Below are positions 10,372 to 21,799 of a stretch of DNA of 64,000 nt, piece by piece. The notes beneath the pieces were generated by a model. It was not told the origin of the DNA, did not search any database, and saw nothing but the letters and a program-made list of their open reading frames with translations. Position numbers and translations under genes: made by a program. Numbering within the stretch: the first letter of the stretch is position 1; each line of letters opens with the position of its first letter. Location of the stretch: the NCBI GenBank assembly GCA_951799445.1, contig OX637295.1, forward strand, positions 15,314,001 through 15,378,000. The letters run 5' to 3'. This DNA is from Pseudisothecium myosuroides (Eukaryota > Streptophyta > Bryopsida > Hypnales > Lembophyllaceae).

Positions 10372-10650
10372 GGGTGATTGCATGAATGACTGGCTGTTTT
10401 TGTTCCATTTTAGCCAGTACTCCCAGTACTATGAGCTTTTGCAAACAAATTTTTAAAAATAAAATAAAATAAGTATAATTAGTATGACACTTAAAATAGC
10501 ATATCACCAAAATTTCAGACCTAAGAAAAATCTAGGTAAAAAATTATTCACAAAAATGTGTGAGCTGAAATTTAATTTGAAGAAAATACATAGTTTGACG
10601 TTTTAATTTGTACAAAATAGGAAAACAAATTTCAAAGAAACTAAAAATTG
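10372..10650 (+). mobile_element. Partial copy of GGTGATTGCAAG-ended element
   Basis: The left end GGGGTGATTGCATGAATGAC and the following TTTTTAAAAATAAAATAAAAT stretch resemble the left part of the copy at 26454. The right end was not found. It abuts the broken end of the Mutator-like pseudogene. Confidence 0.4.
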
Positions 10651-12100
10651 GCCATTTACAATGGGAAGACTTTATATTGAAGAGATTTCACCAAAACAAT
10701 GATCTTGAAACCATCTTCAACATTTAGAATTGCGTGCACAAAGGAGCCTTCTTTGCATGGACGTAGAGGACATAAAATATAATATTTTTAATGCCCCTTG
10801 GTAGGAACATGACTTCCTACTATGAAAATAGACCATAGAAATTTCAGCTCCAAATCATTAAATTTGGGGACTCTATAGTACTAAAACCCCTCTAAACTCA
10901 AAATGTGACATATTAGTTTAAATGATTTTTAAATATGAGATGATTTTTGAAAATTTCTGAAAAATATGACATACAATTAATTTCAAGAGAGGCATCTCCA
11001 ATAAAAATTTCAAGTTCATGCAAGTCATCCTTCAAAAGTTATTGCAAAAGGAAGCTTCGGCACTCCCTCTGTGACAAAGTTTTAGTACCGGTCTTTCATG
11101 CAATTACCCTTGGAGTAAAGAGGGTGATGCCAGAAAATCATAGAATTAGAAAAAATAAATAGTAAGCAATGAATTGCACAAACGAAATGTAGGTCTCGGC
11201 AGGGCATAAGTCAATATCATTTCTATTACACGAAATCCAAGAAAGCCAGGACTAGTTCGGTGATCCATCACTACTGAGCAAGGCTACCTCCATGTAAGAA
11301 CCAAGATGTCAAAACATAAAAGTTAAAGCAAGCATACGGAAATGGACCCTTCAAAATTATCCGTGCAAAGACCCCAACCCAATTACCTGAGCCAAGACCG
11401 TGCTAAACCCATGGGTACAACAAAGCTCTCAAACTTGTCCCCTAATCGCAAATTCGATCGAACTTGATGGTGGCACGACCGGCCGCCGAGCTAGCAGTCC
11501 CAGTTCCGTCGACTTTGACCGCATTCCTCAAACCCTAAAATTGAAAACCAGTCTTCAAAGTCGGCGATAGCGCCTAAGACACTTGCCACTTTGTTTTTGC
11601 GCAACGTACAACTTTTACATCCAATCCCTTTCTTAGATATTTTTGAATGTTTGATCGTTTAGATTCCTAAACTTCGGAATGCTAGATTGTCAGATTGCTT
11701 AATTACTTTTGTAAGGTAAAATTGCATTACATGCTCTCCGTTATTCTCACTTCTATTTCTAAATTGAGTGCTAGCATCAGGAAGAAGTTCATTATGGAGA
11801 GGATTTTAAGGTCGTGTTGTGCACTCCTAGTTGGAGATATTGATGACGCACATTCACACAAGATTCCACCTCTAAGTAAAGAGGTATGATTAAAAGAAAT
11901 CCTTTCTCATTTCTTTTAGAAATTCAAGGAGTTAGTTTCGTGTGAGTTTTGATTTCAGTCAACAGGTACTTGGGGATCAGGCTATTTAGTAATGTCGTTA
12001 ATAAGATCAAGGTACTTTGGCTTGCACTGTAGACTAGATGGAAATAAGTAGGATTTTAGTTTAGAGTAAAAGCTTGCTCGGCAAGAATAGCAGTGCAATT
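10651..12100. other. No gene recognised
   Basis: AT-rich with a somewhat GC-richer patch at 11180-11600. No frame over 80 codons looks protein-like. A half-core GTCTCGG at about 11195 may be a remnant of the neighbouring palindrome arrays. Confidence 0.45.
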
Positions 12101-12136
12101 GTGCGATTGTGCAAGCTAGGCCCACCTCCTCTGGCA

Positions 12137-13601
12137 GTCTCGGCGCCGAGACCCTTTGCTGGGGGTGGGAGGTCTTGAGTATTTCCGACAATGAATAGTG
12201 TCCGAAATTCAAAACATTTGACCGAAGGTGGACAAATTATCACTTGAGGTGCTTGATTTTTAGGGTACTGTGAGTGAAATCCGGGTAGTCCGGTTTGCAT
12301 TAACTTTCCCTGGAAATGAGAGCTCTTGATTTTCTTAATGATTTTGTACGTGTTGGCCGGATAACAAACCAGTTCTGCTATTCACTCTTGTGCTTTCATT
12401 TGACTAAGATGGCGGGGGGGGAGAAATTTTGTTGCTATACTCTTGAACCTTGACCTACAAAATGGCACAATAGTATTGCTATGTAAGCCTTAGTGGACAG
12501 AATATTAACTCGGGTGTATTACAATCAATGGGCAAGACTGAAATCGTACCCTTAGTCTGTGTATGCTCAATCCCTCTCATACTACAATCTCAGCACCGAG
12601 ACTCTTTTCCAAGGGTGGCAGCTCTTGAGTCTTTTCAACTTAAATAGGTTGCTGTCGGGCAAATTGCTCCCAGTTTGTTTTATTCTTCTTGGTCAAATTC
12701 TTGACTCCAATGCTTAAAATCTAATTTCCTGCTGATGAGATCAAGTTTTTGAGTTTTGCATTCCCTCAAAGCTGGCGGGGGGGGGGGGTATGAGTCTAAA
12801 TTATTTTTCGAACTCGGTTTGCAATGTTTGGTGCTTTACCTTTCGCCTGAGCAGCCCTGAGCCCAGTCCATATAAGAGTCTCGGCACCAAGACTCTTCTA
12901 AGGAGAGGGCAGCTCTTAAGTTTTTAGATCCATTCCCCATTTTTTGGTTCCTCAGTGACCAAATTATTGACTTGGGTGTGTTATTTCTGGTTTCTGTGGT
13001 GTCATCAAGATGAGGCTCTTTCAGTTTGCATTAGAGTCTCGGATGGTAGGGAGTGTGATTCAAATCATTTATTCTCGAACTTGGTCGGTTGTTGTGTTTG
13101 CATGACGTTCAGTTGAGCAAGCTTGGGCCCAATTCTACGAGAATCTCAGTGCCGAGACTCTTCTAGGGGGGTGGCAAATCATGAGCATTTTCAACAAACA
13201 TACGTTCGAGACAAGCAAACCAATCCTGGTTTGTTTTGACTCAGTTTTCTGAAAGCTAGTTTCTCATCCATTAAAGTGTAAGTGAGTCTGTGTAAGCCCG
13301 ATCAGCCTCCAATTGTAGTCTCGGTGCTAGACTCTTCGTTGAGGGTAGAAGATCCTGAATTTTTCCAACATATATAGGTTGCCGTTGGACAAACCTTTGT
13401 CCTGACAGGTAAGCAGATGTTATGATTCACAATTGAGATATAATAGCTACCGGAGTGGGATTCTTGTTCTTTGTATGTCTAGATTCTTCGAAGAGGGGGT
13501 AAATTTTAACATATTTGAGCAATTCTCGACATCCCTGAATGAGGGCCAAAAGATTTTTGTGCAAGACAAAGACCACCACCGAGGTGTCTCGGTACCAAGA
13601 C
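12137..13601. repeat. Palindrome array I: irregular spacing
   Basis: Six cores of the form GTCTCGG-NN-CCGAGAC or one to three changes from it start at 12137, 12587, 12878, 13143, 13318 and 13586, so spacings are 450, 291, 265, 175 and 268 bases. Each core is followed by CTCTT and a G-rich run, then TCTTGAG-like words. Spacers share fragments (for example GTTTGTTTT, CTTGGGTGTGTT) but are strongly diverged, consistent with an old, broken-up tandem array. Confidence 0.75.
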
Positions 13602-13916
13602 TGTTCCCGGGCTTAGTCACCCCTTGACCATTTCTCAATTTTATATGCTTTCCGTTCCATTCATTTTTGTTCCATAGTGAGCAGCTTCAAACATTGACTT
13701 GATTGATTTAGCATCTCTTAATTCTTTTGAGGATATACTTATTTACGTGGTTAGGACTCAAGGGATAATTGAGAAGGGTATATATAGAAGCAGAAGACGT
13801 CATTTTTTCGGAGCCATATACTAGGGTGTAAAATTTGTACTTGTGACAAATGAATCGGATGATTTCTCGGGAGTCCACTAGCAATGTTGTGCATGACCAG
13901 GACTCCCCAATGAAGT

Positions 13917-15930
13917 GTCTCGGCACTGAGACCGTATTGGAGTAGGGTCGCCTCTTGGCCATTTATTAAATCTAGAGTGGGAGACTTGAGGCATCGGAGT
14001 CCTCATTTTTGTTCAATTGTGGACTGTATTACATTTTCACGGTTCGTATCAGATATGTTGTTATGCATCTGCATATCTAGCATTGAAATATGCGTGACAG
14101 TAGGATCTGGGGGTGAAAAACGGATTGTGTGCTTTGTTGATTTTTGTCGTTTTGAGCGTTTGAGCTATGTTTACTTGAAGATATTTTTTTGCTTTCAAGC
14201 TTCAGTGTAGCAGTATCGTCCATATCAGTTAGAAACTTATCTTGATTCCTTTTTGGTTTGAAATCACTTATGTGCATGAGCGAGCCTCTTTCCGGGAGAG
14301 TCTCGGCACCGAGACCGTCCTTCGGAAGGGACTGGTCTTTGCCACTTCTCGAAATTGCCTGGGGTGCCACGGAACATTCGACTCCTAATTTTTTTGATCA
14401 TTTGTGAACTGCTTTAGACTTTATCTACTTTGTTTGACTATCTCTTAATTTGACTTTAAGTTTTCTGATTCAAAGTCATTGCACAAAAGCACTCGTGCCG
14501 GATTCTTGTCATTGGAGTGAATTCGTGGCCGTATTGGACACTCAACTTCCATATCAATTTGAATTATTTCTTTTTATAATATAATCTCAGTCGATTCCTT
14601 TTTGGTTTGGAAGCACTTCTGTGCATGACCGGACCCCTCTCCGGGAGAGTCTCGGTACCAAGACCGTCCTTGGGAGGGGACTAGTCTTGGCCACTTCTTG
14701 AAACTGCCTGGGGTGCCACGCAAGACTTGGTACCAAATTATTTTGATTCGTTCGTGAACTACTTTCTATCTTTCTTTATTGTGGTTGAAGATCACCTAAT
14801 TTGACCTTTAGTTTCTTGATTCAAATTTATTGGAGGAGAGCACTTGGCTGGATTCTTGTCTCTGCAAAAAATTTGCGATTGTATAGCATACTTGGAAGAC
14901 CATATCAGTTCTAATTTTCTTATTTCAAATATAATATTGGTCGATTTCTAATCAGTTTAGAAGCACTTGCATGCATGACCGAGCCCTTCTCTGGGAGAGT
15001 CTCGGCACCGAGACCGTCCTTGGGAGGGATCTGGTCTTGGCCAATTATGGAAACTACCTGGGGTGATACGTGGGTTTTGGAATCCAATTAATTTTTTTTG
15101 TTCGTAAACTGCTTTCTATCTTTGTCTACTCTGGTTGAATATCTCCTGATTCGATCTTTAGTTTCTTGATTCAAACTTGCCAAAGGAGAGCACTAGACTA
15201 GATTTTTGTCTTTCTCATGAATTTGTGGCCATATTGGACACTTTGAAGATCATATCAATTTGAATTTTCACGTTTCATAAATAGTATTGGTCAGTTTCAT
15301 TTTAATTGAGATGCACGTGTGTCCATGACCGAGCCCCTCTTCGGAAGAGTCTCGGCACCGAGACCGTCTCTGGGAGGGGCCAGGTCTTGGCAACTTCTCA
15401 AAATTCCCTAGGGTGCCACGCGAGACCTGACTCCAAATTATTTTGGTTCATCCGTAAAATGCATTTTATCTTTGTCTACTGTGGTTGAATATCTCCTGAT
15501 TCGACCTTTAAATTCTTGATTCAAATTTGTCGAAAGAGAGCACTTGACTAGATTCCTCTCTTTCTGATGAATTACGACCATATTGGACACATTGAAGCCC
15601 ATATCAGTTTGAATATTCGTGTTTCAAAAATAATATTGGTCAAATTCAGTTAAAATTAGAAGCATTTATATACATGATCGAGCCCCTCTCCAAAAGAGTC
15701 TCAGCACCGAGACCATCCCTAGGAGGGGCTAGACCTTGGCAATTTCTCAAAACTGTGTTGGCTGCCACGCGACATTCGACTCCCAATTTTTTTTTATCGT
15801 TCGTGAAATTCTTTAGACTTTGTCTACTATGTTTGAATATCTCGTTATTTCACTTCCATTACTCAAATATCATCGAAGGACAAAGGTGATCACGAGTGTG
15901 ATGTTCCTGCCTCTTTGATGAATCCGTAGC
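13917..15930. repeat. Palindrome array II: 349-350-bp tandem repeat
   Basis: Cores start at 13917, 14300, 14649, 14999, 15349 and 15698. The last five are spaced 349, 350, 350 and 349 bases. Each core sits inside a larger imperfect palindrome, with CCCCTCTC before and GGGAGGGG after, so the transcript of either strand could fold. Spacers are clearly homologous throughout, including CTGGGGTGCCACG after the core and the motif GTGGTTGAATATCTCCTGA. There is no open frame. Confidence 0.9.
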
Positions 15931-15940
15931 CAAATTAGGC

Positions 15941-17330
15941 ACTGGGCTACTACTTCATGCACATATTTTAAAAAATGTTTCTCTAAAAAGTTGGAAGTTC
16001 TAAGAACTTAGATTTTTTTTTTAAATGTGCATGAAGTAGTGCCCTCCAAACACCGTCTCGGCAACAAGACGGTGTTTGGAGGGCACTACCTCATGCACAT
16101 TTTTTTTTAAATGTTTCTCTAAAAATTTGGAAGTTCTAAAAACATAGATTTTTTCTTTAAAATGTGCATGAAGTAGTGCCCTCCAAACACCGTCTCGGCA
16201 CCTAGACGGTGTTTGGAGGGCACTCCCTCATGCACATTTTTTTTTAAATGTTTTTCTAAAAATTTGGAAGTTCTAAAAACTTAGATTTTTTTTCAAAATG
16301 TGCATGAAGTAGTGCCTTCCAAACCCCCTCTTGGCACTGAGACGGTGTTTGAAAGGCACTACTTCATGCACATTTTTTAAAAAAATCTAAGTTTTTAGAA
16401 CTTCCAATTTTTTAGAGAAACATTTTTTTTAAAAATGTGCAAGAGGTAGTGCCCTCCAAACACCGTCTTGGTGCCGAGACGGTGTTTGGAGGGCACTACT
16501 TCATGCACATTTTAAAAAAAAATCTAAGTTATTAGAACTTCCAATTTTTTAGAAAAACATTTAAAAAAAATGTGCATGAGGTAGTGCCCTCCAAACACCA
16601 TCTCGGTGCCAAGACGGTGTTTGGAGGGCACTACTTCATGCACATTTTTAAAAAAAATCTAAGTTTTTAGAACTTCCAAATTTTTAGAGAAACATTTAAA
16701 AAAAATGTGCAAGAGGTAGTATCCTCCAAACACAGTCTCGGTGCCAAGACTGTTTGGAGGGCACTACTTCATGCACAATTTTTTAAAAAAAATCTAAGTT
16801 TTTAGAACTTCCAACTTTTTAGAGAACATTTAAAAAAAAATGTGCATGAGGTAGTGCCCTCCAAACACAGTCTCGGTGCCGAGAGGGGGTTTGGAGGGCA
16901 CTACTTTATGCACATTTTTTTTTTAAATCTAAGTTTTTAGAACTTCCAACTTTTTAGAAAAACATTTAAAAAAAAATGTGCATGAGGTAGTGCCCTCCAA
17001 ACACAGTCTCGGTGCCGAGAGGGGGTTTGGAGGGCACTACCTCATGCACATATTTTTTTAAATGTTCTCTAAAAAGTTGGAAGTTCTAAAAACTTAGATT
17101 ATTTTTTAAAAATTGTGCATGAAGTAGTGCCCTCCAAACAGTCTCGGCACCGAGACTGTGTTTGGAGGGCACTACCTCTTGCACATTTTTTTTAAATGTT
17201 TCTCTAAAAATTTGGAAGTTCTAAAAACTTAGATTTTTTTTTTTAAATGTGCATGAAGTAGTGCACTCCAAACCTCCTCTCTGCACCCAGGCGGTGTTTG
17301 GAGGGCACTACTTCATACACATTTTTTTCT
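15941..17330. repeat. Palindrome array III: 135-137-bp satellite with internal inversion
   Basis: Ten cores start at 16055, 16192, 16328, 16465, 16600, 16735, 16870, 17006, 17141 and 17276, spacing 135-137. Each is the centre of a palindrome of about 75 bases whose arms read ATGTGCATGAAGTAGTGCCC then TCCAAACACC, mirrored on the other side. A roughly 60-base asymmetric spacer containing TTGGAAGTTCTAAAAACTTA joins the palindromes. Spacers are forward before 16328, reversed from 16344 to 17005 and forward again after 17021. The central dinucleotide flips from CA to TG over the same interval. Confidence 0.95.
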
Positions 17331-17340
17331 TAAGTGGCTT

Positions 17341-17389
17341 CATTTTACTTCATTTGTTGAATTGTCAAATTCAACAAATGAAGTAAATG
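17341..17389. repeat. Short perfect hairpin at array III edge
   Basis: TTACTTCATTTGTTGAATT is followed after a four-base loop (GTCA) by its reverse complement. It marks the right edge of array III. Confidence 0.85.
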
Positions 17390-17555
17390 GAAGTCATGTG
17401 TTGTGGGTTCTAAAGCTAGATTCCAAAGGTAGCAAGCTTTAGATGGCACTTTCTTAGATTCTTGTGAATGATTATGAGAAGTGGAGGTCTTTGTACTAGT
17501 GGGGTAGTAGTTGGGAAGACAATCCATGTGGGATATGTAAATTAGAAACAATAGG

Positions 17556-17990
17556 AGCTCAACCGCTCATAGTTTAGGCAAATGCAGGAATTGTGTTAAA
17601 AGTCAATTTTCAAACCTCGTTTAGGCATAGTAGAGTATTGTTTTTCAAAAAACTTTGAACTAAAATAAGTTGGGTAATCAAGCAAAGTTTTATTTCCAAA
17701 AATCCGTTTCAGTTTTTGATACTCTAACTAAAAGTTGTGGACAAATTTCAAAGGAGGGCTAGAAGGGACATTTTTTGGCATATTTTCAGACACCCTCTCT
17801 GAAATTTGTCCATAGGTTTTTATTGAAATCTCAAAACCTGAAACGGATTTTTGGCAATAAAACTTTGCTTGATTACCCAACTTATTTTAGTTCAAAGTTT
17901 TTTGAAAAAAAGAATTCTACTATGCCTAAAAGAGGTTTGAAATTTGACTTCTTAATACAGTTTCTATGTTTTGACAATGAGCGGCCAAGG
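17556..17990. mobile_element. Foldback element FB1, copy 1
   Basis: Two arms of about 180 bases are reverse complements. The outer parts carry GAGCTCAACCGCTCATAG on the left and ACAATGAGCGGCCAAGG on the right. Inner parts share TTTTTGAAAAA..., CCGTTTCAG and ATTTGTCCATA-like words around a short centre. Related copies lie at 50870-52230 and 53280-53715. It has no coding capacity, so it is a MITE-like or foldback transposon. Confidence 0.8.
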
Positions 17991-18200
17991 TCTCTACTTC
18001 AAGTTACTTGTGATAAACTTTGAGGACTCATGATGGACAATTGATTTCTTTATAATAACAACCTCTTTTCTTCCTCTTTCTCACTTAAATGTCAATGAGG
18101 TAAGTCTTTCACATTGCCATCAAAAGTTTTGGTTGATAGTAGATGGTCATTGGACTATTTTGGATATTTGCTTTATTTTCCACAACTTGGTTAAAGTTCA
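17991..18200 (+). repeat. Dispersed repeat X, copy 1
   Basis: Includes TTTATAATAACAACCTCTTTT and GTCAATGAGGTAAGTCTTTC, followed by GGTCATTGGACTATTTT. Copies occur at 28880-29190 (same strand), 38195-38450 and 53140-53290 (opposite strand). A TATA-like box near CTATAAAAG is conserved between copies, so X may be an LTR or promoter fragment. Confidence 0.6.
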
Positions 18201-18650
18201 ATTAGCATCCAAGTTAAAGGTGCTCAATAATCAGACTTGGGGAGATCACTTAGTGCACATATTAGAAACCATGTGAGATCTAAGATAGGGTACCATATAT
18301 TTATTGTACCTAAAATTGAAAACAATATTATATCTAATATAAAGAGTGTAGAATTTCATGTAGGCTATTATAACTAATATAGGGTTATATTTTATACCAT
18401 GTAGTAGATTTTATGTAGGTAAAATATAGGGTGGCAATAATATGTGAGAGAAAATAATTTTGTAGAGTGGGTATTTAATATCCTTAAAGAAGAGATGGAC
18501 AAAAATGACACATGATTTGTCCTAAATTATCCCTGAACCTTGGATGAAGGGCTCTAGTTGCCTCGAGAAATATTTTTAAAGTCTTTTGAAGTCATTTAAA
18601 ATTTGAAAAATCTATCATTAATTTTTTCTTTAATATACTCTTATTTGTTA

Positions 18651-18833
18651 TGAAAGGTATAAAAGAGCTTGGTGATCAATCATTAATAGGTGTATAAGAG
18701 CTTGGTGGTCTTCAAATTTGGGTAAAAGTTTTATAGGAGCTAAAAAAATTTTCATCCAAGTTTGAAGACAACCAAGCTCTTACACACCTAATACTTAATA
18801 ATGATAAACCACCTAGTTCTTTCATACCTTTTT
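18651..18833. mobile_element. Foldback MITE-like element
   Basis: AAAGGTATAAAAGAGCTTGG on the left is mirrored by CCACCTAGTTCTTTCATACC on the right. Inner segments ATAAGAGCTTGGTGGTCTTC and GAAGACAACCAAGCTCTTAC also pair. The arms are about 75 bases and there are no genes. Confidence 0.7.
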
Positions 18834-18849
18834 ACTATTTGGAGTGAAC

Positions 18850-19600
18850 AAATATGAATATATTAAAGCCAAATTCATGATAAATTTTAGGTGACTTTAA
18901 AGTCCAATTATATTGTAATTATATAATGTCATCTTTTCTTTGCTGAAATACTTGCACTCGATCATTGTATTCATTAGAATATATTGTAGATGATTAGTAA
19001 TAAGTTGTTTGACAAAACTAGAGTGTATTATTTACAGCTTGTAAATGCATTTGTTTGGCCATAGTACATTCGTCCAAATATATTATATTTTAGTTTTCAG
19101 TAATCATAAAAAAATGGTTTGAAAAGACAAAAGAATTTAAAAAAAAGGATAAAAAATAGTAACAGGAAAAAAAATCATACAACACCTATTAGTTTCAATT
19201 TTTAAATCTAATATGAGGGTCAAAAAATTGGATTCAAAATTGGATTCAAAAAGGATTCAAAATTAGATTATAAATAATATAAGGTGCTATTAGAAATGGC
19301 AATTTAGAACTATTTTTAACAATAGAATATATTAAATTACAAAATATTAGGTAAATAGCCCCTCATAAAATGTCCCCTGATCTCACGTATATACTAAACC
19401 TCTAAACTAGTGATTCCCCCATGTAATCAAATTTAAAGTTCATTAAAGTACCTTAACCTTGATTATAGAACACTTAAACTTGGATTTGGAGCCACTGACA
19501 ATCACCTGACGGAAGGTAAGCGAGAGTAGGAGAAAAATAAATCCCTAAGCCCCCCAAAAGGTATACTTTGGGGTCCTTTAAGGACTGCAAAGCAGCCCTT
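18850..19600. other. No gene recognised
   Basis: Strongly AT-rich sequence between repeats, without protein-like frames or clear repeat structure. Confidence 0.5.
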
Positions 19601-19619
19601 CAGAGGCCTGATTATTTCT

Positions 19620-20440
19620 CTAATGGTAGTGCCCCACAAACCTCCTCTTCGCACCAACAAGGGTTTTGGAGGGCACTATCTCATATTCTCATGCAACTTT
19701 TCATTTTTCATTTTACTTGTTGTGAAGTGAATCTCGTCGAACATCATTAATTATTGATTAATGTTTGTAAAATATGCATGAGGTAGTGCCCTCCAAACCC
19801 CCTCTCGGCAACAAGAGGGGGTTTGGAGGGCACTACCTCGTGCAACTTATTATTTTTAAATCCTGATTGTTGTGAAATGAATCTTGTCAAAATTCGTTAG
19901 TTGCTGAGTAGTGTTTGTAAAAGTTCCATGACTCTTCACCAATAAAAGGCCTCTCGGTGCTGAGAGAGGCTTCAAGGGTGATAGTTTATGGAATTTAAAA
20001 AAATAAAATTATGATGGCTTTTTTTTTAATCTTAAAATGTTTCAAGAATTGGGGCATTTAAATTGAGTTGTTTTGACCACATGAGCCCGCCTAAGGCTTC
20101 TCGATGGCGAGAATTTCTTTGAAGACTCTTACTGTGGAAAATTTAATTTTTTTTTGCATTATTGATGTCATTATTTTTCATCTCTTCAAGTTTTGTTTAC
20201 TCTTTATTTTAATTTTGGAGGTTTCGACTAGCTGCACGAGCCCCTAGTTTTCTTTAGCAATAGTGGCCTTTGAGGCTCTACCTTCAAGAGTTTGTTGATT
20301 TTTATTTTGTAATGTCTTTAATTTAATTGAATCTCTTAATGTATCTTCATGTGCAGTACTTTTTGTTTTGAAACTTCTGACTTCATACATTATACCAAGG
20401 CCTTTTGGTGGCGAGAGGTGCTTCAGGGGCTCTAATATAT
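19620..20440. repeat. Palindrome array IV: about 150-bp units, decaying rightward
   Basis: Cores lie near 19645, 19801, 19948, 20095 and 20398, with a degenerate one near 20240. The unit at 19774-19845 keeps the array III arms (ATGCATGAGGTAGTGCCCTC) but with CCCCTCTCGG in place of CACCGTCTCGG. At 19948-19970 the hairpin is GGCCTCTCGGTGCTGAGAGA plus GGC. Farther right only CTTCTCGATGGCGAGAA-like relics remain. The spacers (TTGTTGTGAAGTGAATCTCG) differ from those of array III. Confidence 0.75.
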
Positions 20441-21238
20441 GGAAGAATTCTTTTTTGGAATTTTGATTTGTGTCAAATTATGAGGCTTCTAATTTAGATT
20501 TTGGTTGTTGGGCATGGTGGAACCTGTCAATCCCTACAAATATTGCATTTGGTCCGACCATGAGGATTAAAAGTTGGTGTTTCTACACCGTACTAGACAG
20601 ATAGGGGTCTGTGCTTGCAATAGTTATATGGTTGTTGTGTTCATTTACATTGTCTCTAATATCCATTTGGTTTTTGAATTTTATCCCAAGCTGATTGATT
20701 GTTGGAGAACGTATAGGATGTTATGGAAAGGCCGTTGGTAAGCCAAAATGCTCAAAATCTTCTGTTGGAGGAAATGGACAAAGAATGGAATTGGCCATCT
20801 CTAAAATCATGCTGCACATGACTGGGGTCAGGTGAACTAGTTCTTGTTCTTTTTTATTCTTCAAGGACATCTAGACTTGATCATGTTAGGTACAATGACT
20901 TGGAGGGTTGTCCAGCTACCGTATCTTGTCAAATTTTGTTAGTTTGTATCTTGTGTGTTTATTGTGGACTATGGAAGTCTCTACTCCAAACATGCAGTTG
21001 TAAACTTGAATAATGTACATTCTTTATAATGTACAAATGAAATTTAATGTACCAACTTATATTTTGTTTGGTGACATGAGACTGTACTCTTGTTCATCTA
21101 CCAAGCAATCTTGTTTACATTGTTCCTCATTATTTGAACTACAATCGGACTCCATTCGTGCACTTTATAGTAATATGGTTTTCCATTCAAAACTTAGTAT
21201 CTAAGGTGAACATGATCTCTCTTTCAAAGTAATCGGCC
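20441..21238. other. No gene recognised
   Basis: AT-rich DNA. Short frames (for example at 21013-21204) show no recognisable protein signal. Confidence 0.5.
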
Positions 21239-21241
21239 CTT

Positions 21242-21462
21242 CACTACAAGAGAAAGGGGCGTTTTAAGTGAGTTTTTAAGTAGTGTCCTAGACACATGAT
21301 TTTAAGTAATGACCTTTAAGGAGATTTTTAGCAAAATTTGACTTAAAACACATGTTTTTAAGTCAAATTTTGCTAAAAATCTCCTTAAAGGTCATTACTT
21401 AAAATCATGTGTCTAGGACACTACTTAAAAACTCACTTAAAACACCCCTTTCTCTTATAGTG
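21242..21462. mobile_element. CACTA-type MITE, 221 bp, nearly perfect hairpin
   Basis: The element begins CACTACAAGAGAAAGGGGC and ends in the near-perfect inverse, CCCCTTTCTCTTATAGTG. CACTACAAGA is the hallmark terminus of plant CACTA (En/Spm) transposons. The inverted arms run to the centre with very few mismatches. The three bases on each side, CTT at 21239-21241 and CTT at 21463-21465, form the 3-bp target duplication expected for this superfamily. There is no coding capacity. The near-identity of the arms suggests a recent insertion or a recently formed hairpin. Confidence 0.92.
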
Positions 21463-21799
21463 CTTGATGAGTTGAATGCTGAAAACCAACTTTTTATTGG
21501 CATAGAAGGAGAGGCAAACAATGACATGGGTGACAGTCATGGGCCTATGGCGGGAGATGGTAATTATGGAAGATGAAGATGAGATTCGACTAACTCAAAT
21601 ACTGGACTTTGTGGCTCACACTCTAAGGCTCACAAAATAGCCCCCATGTAGGTTGCAGTGGAAAAATTGATTGAAAAATTGAAAATGTCCACTAATTCCT
21701 AAATTCACGATTGTAGGAACTCTACACCTCCACGGTCATAGAACAAGTTACTTCCATGGGAATGGATTCTATTGAATGGACAAAATCATTTTCAATTGA

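Noticed and set aside
14997..15014. Core GGCACCGAG resembles the GGCACCGAGTCGGTGC hairpin of Cas9 tracrRNA scaffolds
   Set aside because: The likeness is only the GGCACCGAG word. The repeats here are symmetric palindromes in a eukaryotic satellite, with no cas genes and no spacer diversity.
15941..17330. CRISPR-like array
   Set aside because: The period is 136 bases and the spacers are near-identical copies of each other, so it is a satellite, not repeats with unique spacers.
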